This document shows positions 60,018 to 64,000 of a stretch of 64,000 nucleotides of DNA, piece after piece. A model generated the notes under the pieces. That model saw only the letters and a list, made by a program, of their open reading frames with translations, was not told the DNA's origin and did no database searches. The translations under genes and the position numbers were made by a program. The DNA is from Glandiceps talaboti (Eukaryota > Hemichordata > Enteropneusta > Spengelidae). Position 1 is the first letter of the stretch. Every line of letters begins with the position of its first letter. The stretch spans positions 10,477,742 to 10,541,741 of the forward strand of contig NC_135565.1 of assembly GCF_964340395.1 (NCBI RefSeq). The letters run 5' to 3'.

Positions 60018-61060
60018 GAATTTAGGGCCACGTCCCTGATTTCCAACGTAGTGTAGTGTTAGGGGCGAGATCAGCAGTTCAATGTAGGATAAAAAACTAA
60101 ATACTTATAGGCCAGACCCCCCCCCCTTTCTAACAAAATTGAAAATGTCTTCAAACCGCACAACCAATTTCAAATCAGTATGTAGTATTATGTACTATGA
60201 TTTTTTACTTAGATTTTACTGAGCAAATAACCCTTCTTTTGCTAACACTTTACTTTACATTTTAGTGCCATGCATTTACAATAGCAAACATTCTTTCATT
60301 TCTCAATTTGACCTTTTTAAACAGATATTTGTATTTAGGGGTACAAACATTTATTAAAAGTAAAATCGATTTTGTAGGATGAGAACTGAAATGATTCAAA
60401 CCAGTGCCTTACCAAATCATATTTACATTGATGAACCGATATGCACTAGAATAATATTTGTTGTATAGACTTCTGTGTAATTAAATATACATTTGTTAGA
60501 GTCAGTGCACAGTATTTTACCCACAACTCTCTCTGATTTGTACTGTTGGACATCATCTCCTTGAAGTCAGACTAATTGTTTGAGATATTTGCAAACTAGA
60601 ATTGCCACTGATGAGTTTCTGAATACCGGGGTTCTGGTATCAATGATTTATTGTGGAAGGAGATAGCAATTTTCGAAATTTGTCAACATATATTCTTGAA
60701 AGACATGCACAATATTTGCAACGGAACTAAGGAAAATATATGTGCACCTGCTACGATTCTTCCAAACATATAGATTACTCTGAATAGGTCTATATAACAA
60801 ATGCAATTTGCATATTAAAACTTTACATACAAACTGACTACCCAAGTTAGTGATACTTTGATATTGAAAAGTGTTTTATTCAGAGCACATTTTTAATTTA
60901 GTTTTTGGTACATTTTTATGCAACATGTAGAACTTTTTTTTTTCATCGGAAAGCGTCCTTTTGGTACATATTTTTAAACGTAATTATTATGCTTATAATG
61001 TTGAGAAAAATGAGTTATTGAAGAAGTTATAAAATAAAGAACCTCCCCGCATACGAGTTG
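60018..61060 (+). other. Probable 3' UTR of the PDHA-like gene
   Basis: AT-rich, no exon. The most convincing poly(A) hexamer is AATAAA at 61033-61038, about 1 kb past the stop. Use of this site is inferred. Confidence 0.4.
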
Positions 61061-61137
61061 TGGGTAATATATTTTACAGTGAGCTAGGGTGCTTTTTGTT
61101 GTACTTATGTTTCTCATCGTCATATCTTTATAATGCT

Positions 61138-61290
61138 AGGTCGGTCGGTCGGTCGGTCGGTCGGTCGGTTTATTTATTTATTTATAAACCATTCAACAGG
61201 CATTGCATAATAACGAGAGAGGGTTCAGTGTTAGTGCAGGAGGAAACCTTAGTACCTGGGGAAAACCTGCATTGTTAAAATCCATATATA
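61138..61290 (-). mobile_element. SINE core remnant with AAAT tail
   Basis: On the plus strand, GGTTCAGTGTTAGTGCAGGA then GGAAACC..GAAAACCTGCATTGTT matches the body of the SINE at 35465-35707. In SINE orientation it is followed by AAATAAATAAATAAA (61168-61185). The tRNA-like head is absent. A GGTC tetranucleotide run abuts it at 61138-61168. Confidence 0.65.
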
Positions 61291-61446
61291 AATAGAATAA
61301 AAACCTGATCTAGGCTGGTTTCCTGTCTTGTGACGTCACCATATCTATTCATACTTGATCGTTTGACTTTTGCCAACTATTTTGTAAGTAATGGTAGCAT
61401 TCGGGAGGAAACAACAGATGCGTGCGCATCCCGGACATGACGTTGC

Positions 61447-61699
61447 AATAGGGAACTAGCAAACGCGCCATGTTTGAATGTTGCATCGTGGGAAATGTGA
61501 TAATAAATATTTATCAATTAGTATTATAACAATGTTGATACATTATTTGTTACCACAAATACTCAATTCATAATTACCCTGACAATTATGGGAGGTTAAT
61601 TTTATCAGTAGCTCCAGATTAGGTATTACGATAACCCACACATAATCCCATACTCCTTTGCGTCTGAGCATGCTCAGTGTGGATTGCAAGTTCCCTATT
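61447..61699. mobile_element. MITE family 2, copy 2 (253 bp)
   Basis: Nearly collinear with 10924-11175, with the right terminus TTGCAAGTTCCCTATT identical. The left terminus has one change (AATAGGGAACTAGCAA). Internal GTAGCTCCAGATTAGGTATT is identical. Confidence 0.9.
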
Positions 61700-61734
61700 G
61701 TGAGTAATTGTATTTACCCAGTTTACTTTATTTA

Positions 61735-61865
61735 TGAATAAATTCATGTACGCACAATAACAAACCATTTATGTTTGTCTTTATTCTTTTATAATTTATG
61801 GAGATACACACACAGACTTGGTTTATGTTGTTTCGCATTGTTTTTACAAGTGAGAAAACAAGTTA
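61735..61865. mobile_element. Hairpin MITE family 3, partial copy
   Basis: CACAGACTTGGTTTATGTTG then TTTCGCATTGTTTTTACAAG resembles the right arm of 35089-35441 and 46586-46930. The left arm and the outer end are missing. Confidence 0.6.
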
Positions 61866-62494
61866 TTTTTTTCAGTACTCCCCTCTCAATGAATGAATGA
61901 ATACTAATTTCTGAACGCTATGGACTCATTCCATTTTACATAAAAATGAGATAAAATGACATGAAACGCGGACTCTGATCATGTTTTCACAAAAGTATCT
62001 ATAGTTACTGAAAAATGTCAATTTATACTATCTGAACTTTTAATTAACGATGAGTTACTCTTTGTCTATACAGCGCCATCATACATTGGTTTCCAATAAG
62101 TATATTTTATGATAATCACTGTTCAAATTGCGTTTGAAATTCAGGTATCTTGAAAAAAAGTTCTCTTGCAGAGCTAAAGAAAAAAGTTGGTCCAGAAAGA
62201 ATGATCGTTATTGTTCCACTACTGATAAGATAACACTACTGTGAAAACCTGGAATTGAAATCCAGGCCCGTAATGCCCTTCCGGTCCCGTCAATGTAGGG
62301 GGTGGAGGAACAACCCCCAAGTACGAGAGCCCTCTATTGCCACATTATGCCATCAGTAAAAACTTGATGTGGCAGACGGCCGACAAAGAGTGAAGGCCAA
62401 CAATACAATGGCAACATGAACAAACAGCTTGAACGACAAAGGACAAATCAACATCACGTGCAGTTTAGTCGTTTAGTCAGGGGTAGAGGCCAGG
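61866..62494. other. 5' region of the sulfatase gene
   Basis: No separate gene. An in-frame TAG at 62474-62476 lies upstream of the start codon. No TATA box stands out. Confidence 0.4.
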
Positions 62495-62630
62495 ATGCGA
62501 TTCTGTGTCGTTGTGTGCGTTTTCCTTGTTTGCCTGTACCATGGAGCAACGACGGGTCAAACTGTCACTTTGGACAGCAGTTATCAAGTTCAGAAACCGA
62601 ATATCGTATTCGTAGTTGCTGATGATCTAG
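62495..62630 (+). CDS. Sulfatase, first coding exon (gene runs past the window)
   Basis: The ATG at 62495 has A at -3 and an in-frame stop seven codons upstream. Translation gives MRFCVVVCVFLVCLYHGATT, a hydrophobic signal peptide, then QKPNIVFVVADDL with a split Gly codon at the donor GTAGGA. PNIVF.ADDLG is the N-terminal strand and metal-binding Asp-Asp of the formylglycine-dependent sulfatases (arylsulfatase B/I/J-type). Members hydrolyse sulfate esters in lysosomes or outside the cell. The CxPxR motif modified to formylglycine would lie in later exons. I find no second exon before the window ends, so the first intron exceeds 1.3 kb. The exact family member cannot be assigned. Confidence 0.85.
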
Positions 62631-63110
62631 GTAGGAATAATTTACAATTGTAAACTTTGTGGTGTCAAGGACATGATATTGCAATTACAAGTGCAAGTAT
62701 ACCCTATTCCTACTTGTAGTGAATAGTTGGCTGTTTTCGTTACTTGTCACCTAAACACTATTATAAGTGCGTGTGTACCTTTCCAAAGGGACACGAATTA
62801 TTGCTTAGATTGCTGTTTTCCTAAGGAAATATCACACGAATCATGCTACTATAAATGTATTTATTTGTACTCTTTTCAATAGCTAATTCTTTACGTAGAG
62901 GTAGGGGAAATCGTGGATCTATTATTGAGATAATAATCAGATCCATGGGGAAATGTATTCAAGTCGAAACGTTGTCATATCTAGACTCTAGACAAGGAAA
63001 ACAACAATCTAAGAAATACTACACGCCCCTGTGTATCTTCCTCGACGGCCTAGGCAATGTTTTATTTTACATCCGGGTCCGATAAATGGGCTACAAGCGT
63101 ACAAGGCTAA

Positions 63111-63148
63111 CCATAGACCCTCCACCAACGTTGGTGGAGAGTCTATGG
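63111..63148. repeat. 38-bp palindrome (micro-MITE-like)
   Basis: CCATAGACCCTCCACCAAC is followed directly by GTTGGTGGAGAGTCTATGG, complementary at 18 of 19 positions with no loop. GGCTAAC flanks it on both sides (63105-63111 and 63148-63154). Confidence 0.8.
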
Positions 63149-63961
63149 GCTAACCAATTGCAAGCCACAAGCTTGATATCATGACTGCTATGACAGCACG
63201 CCGACTTGGCTATCTGACACAGCAAACCAGTCTCAGAATACAGGCTGTTGTCTTTTTTTTCTAATGTTTTGTTCTGTGGAACGTCTGGTGAGGTCTCTCA
63301 ACGCTACATGTGTGTACGTGTGCAACCATAGATATTGGATAGGTACATGTATATCACATTATCAGTACACGGTAATGTCCTCGGTCTCTCGCATACATTA
63401 TTTATAACTAAATTGGCATTTATATACCTACGTCACTACTCCCCCGGTTACCCAACCCCTGTAGATTAATAGTATCAGGTCAGTTTAATTTCAAATTCAA
63501 ACAGAAGTGGTGTCCTTATTAAAGATTAGCATTAACCTTGGAAATAAAACGTGTTGGAAAACAAACAAACATTCATCGCACCAAATTAAATAGTCAATTT
63601 GTAGATAATTCATTCTAACATATGACGCACGTATGGGAAGCCGTTCAGGCCAAAAATATTTTTTTATTTTAGCTATAGTATTTTATATTTTTCGTACTTA
63701 CAAACTAATTTTAACCGTTCATGTACTTTTATTCCATGTTCACATTAATTTAATTGAAATAAGTTTTCATTTATTTGAGAATATTGTTTTATTTTTCGTC
63801 AAACCAGAATTATTTTAAGGATTATATATAATTGAAAGTCAAAATATATTTTTTGTTAAAGTTTTTTATTTTTATTTGTAAATTCAAAAAAAAAAAATTT
63901 TCAACTTTTTTTTTTTTCTTCCCAACTTTTTTTTTTTGGCCGAGTCTGATGACCAGCGAAT

Positions 63962-63986
63962 GTCACGAGTACGTCGTGCTCGTGAC
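63962..63986. repeat. 25-nt perfect-size hairpin
   Basis: GTCACGAGTACG and CGTGCTCGTGAC pair over 12 positions, one as G-T, around a single T. Confidence 0.6.
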
Positions 63987-64000
63987 AGGCATGTCCTTCG

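Larger units (their letters stand above)
62631..64000. other. Sulfatase intron (start), no exon seen
   Basis: Contains the palindrome at 63111-63148, T/A-rich tracts at 63650-63940 and a hairpin at 63962-63986. No second sulfatase exon is visible. Confidence 0.5.

Overview
The window is animal nuclear DNA: AT-rich and intron-containing, with GT-AG splice sites, many micro- and minisatellites, several non-LTR retrotransposons and many short terminal-inverted-repeat (TIR) elements. The gene types (mitochondrial PDH E1-alpha, a rhodopsin-like GPCR, a secreted sulfatase) and the CR1/L2-like plus L1/Tx1-like retrotransposons suggest a marine invertebrate metazoan. I cannot name the species or phylum.

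Only three host genes can be supported. (1) 32719-33753, minus strand: an intact single-exon class A (rhodopsin-family) GPCR of 344 aa. (2) 45875-60017, plus strand: a pyruvate dehydrogenase E1-alpha-like (PDHA) gene in at least eight coding exons spread over 14 kb; its second visible intron (7.8 kb) is filled with retrotransposon pieces. (3) 62495-62630, plus strand: the first coding exon (signal peptide plus start of the catalytic domain) of a formylglycine-type sulfatase that runs off the window. I see no functional link between them.

Layout: 1-9.9 kb is non-coding, with a 54-copy 34-bp minisatellite and a 44-46-bp array split by a MITE. 10-20.2 kb holds MITEs, hairpin elements and two large G-tract TIR elements. 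20.6-28 kb holds two plus-strand LINEs, the second interrupted by a foldback element. 29.8-35.7 kb holds a hAT-like element with an 8-bp target duplication nested in an older TIR element, the GPCR, a TTA-flanked TIR element, a hairpin MITE and a tRNA-derived SINE. 37-43.4 kb is dominated by AT, GA, 21-bp and 362-bp tandem repeats. 43.8-60 kb is the PDHA gene. 60-64 kb holds its likely 3' UTR, more MITEs and the sulfatase start.

The most notable observations are: the PDHA protein appears to have lost two of the three kinase-target serines and the C-terminal tail of the animal enzyme, while keeping its thiamine-diphosphate residues; a 44-bp tandem duplication covers the 3' end of one PDHA exon; a MITE sits 11 bp after the GPCR stop codon; three near-identical 362-bp units each carry a perfect NRF1-type palindrome; and several TIR families can be defined from repeated copies within this single window.
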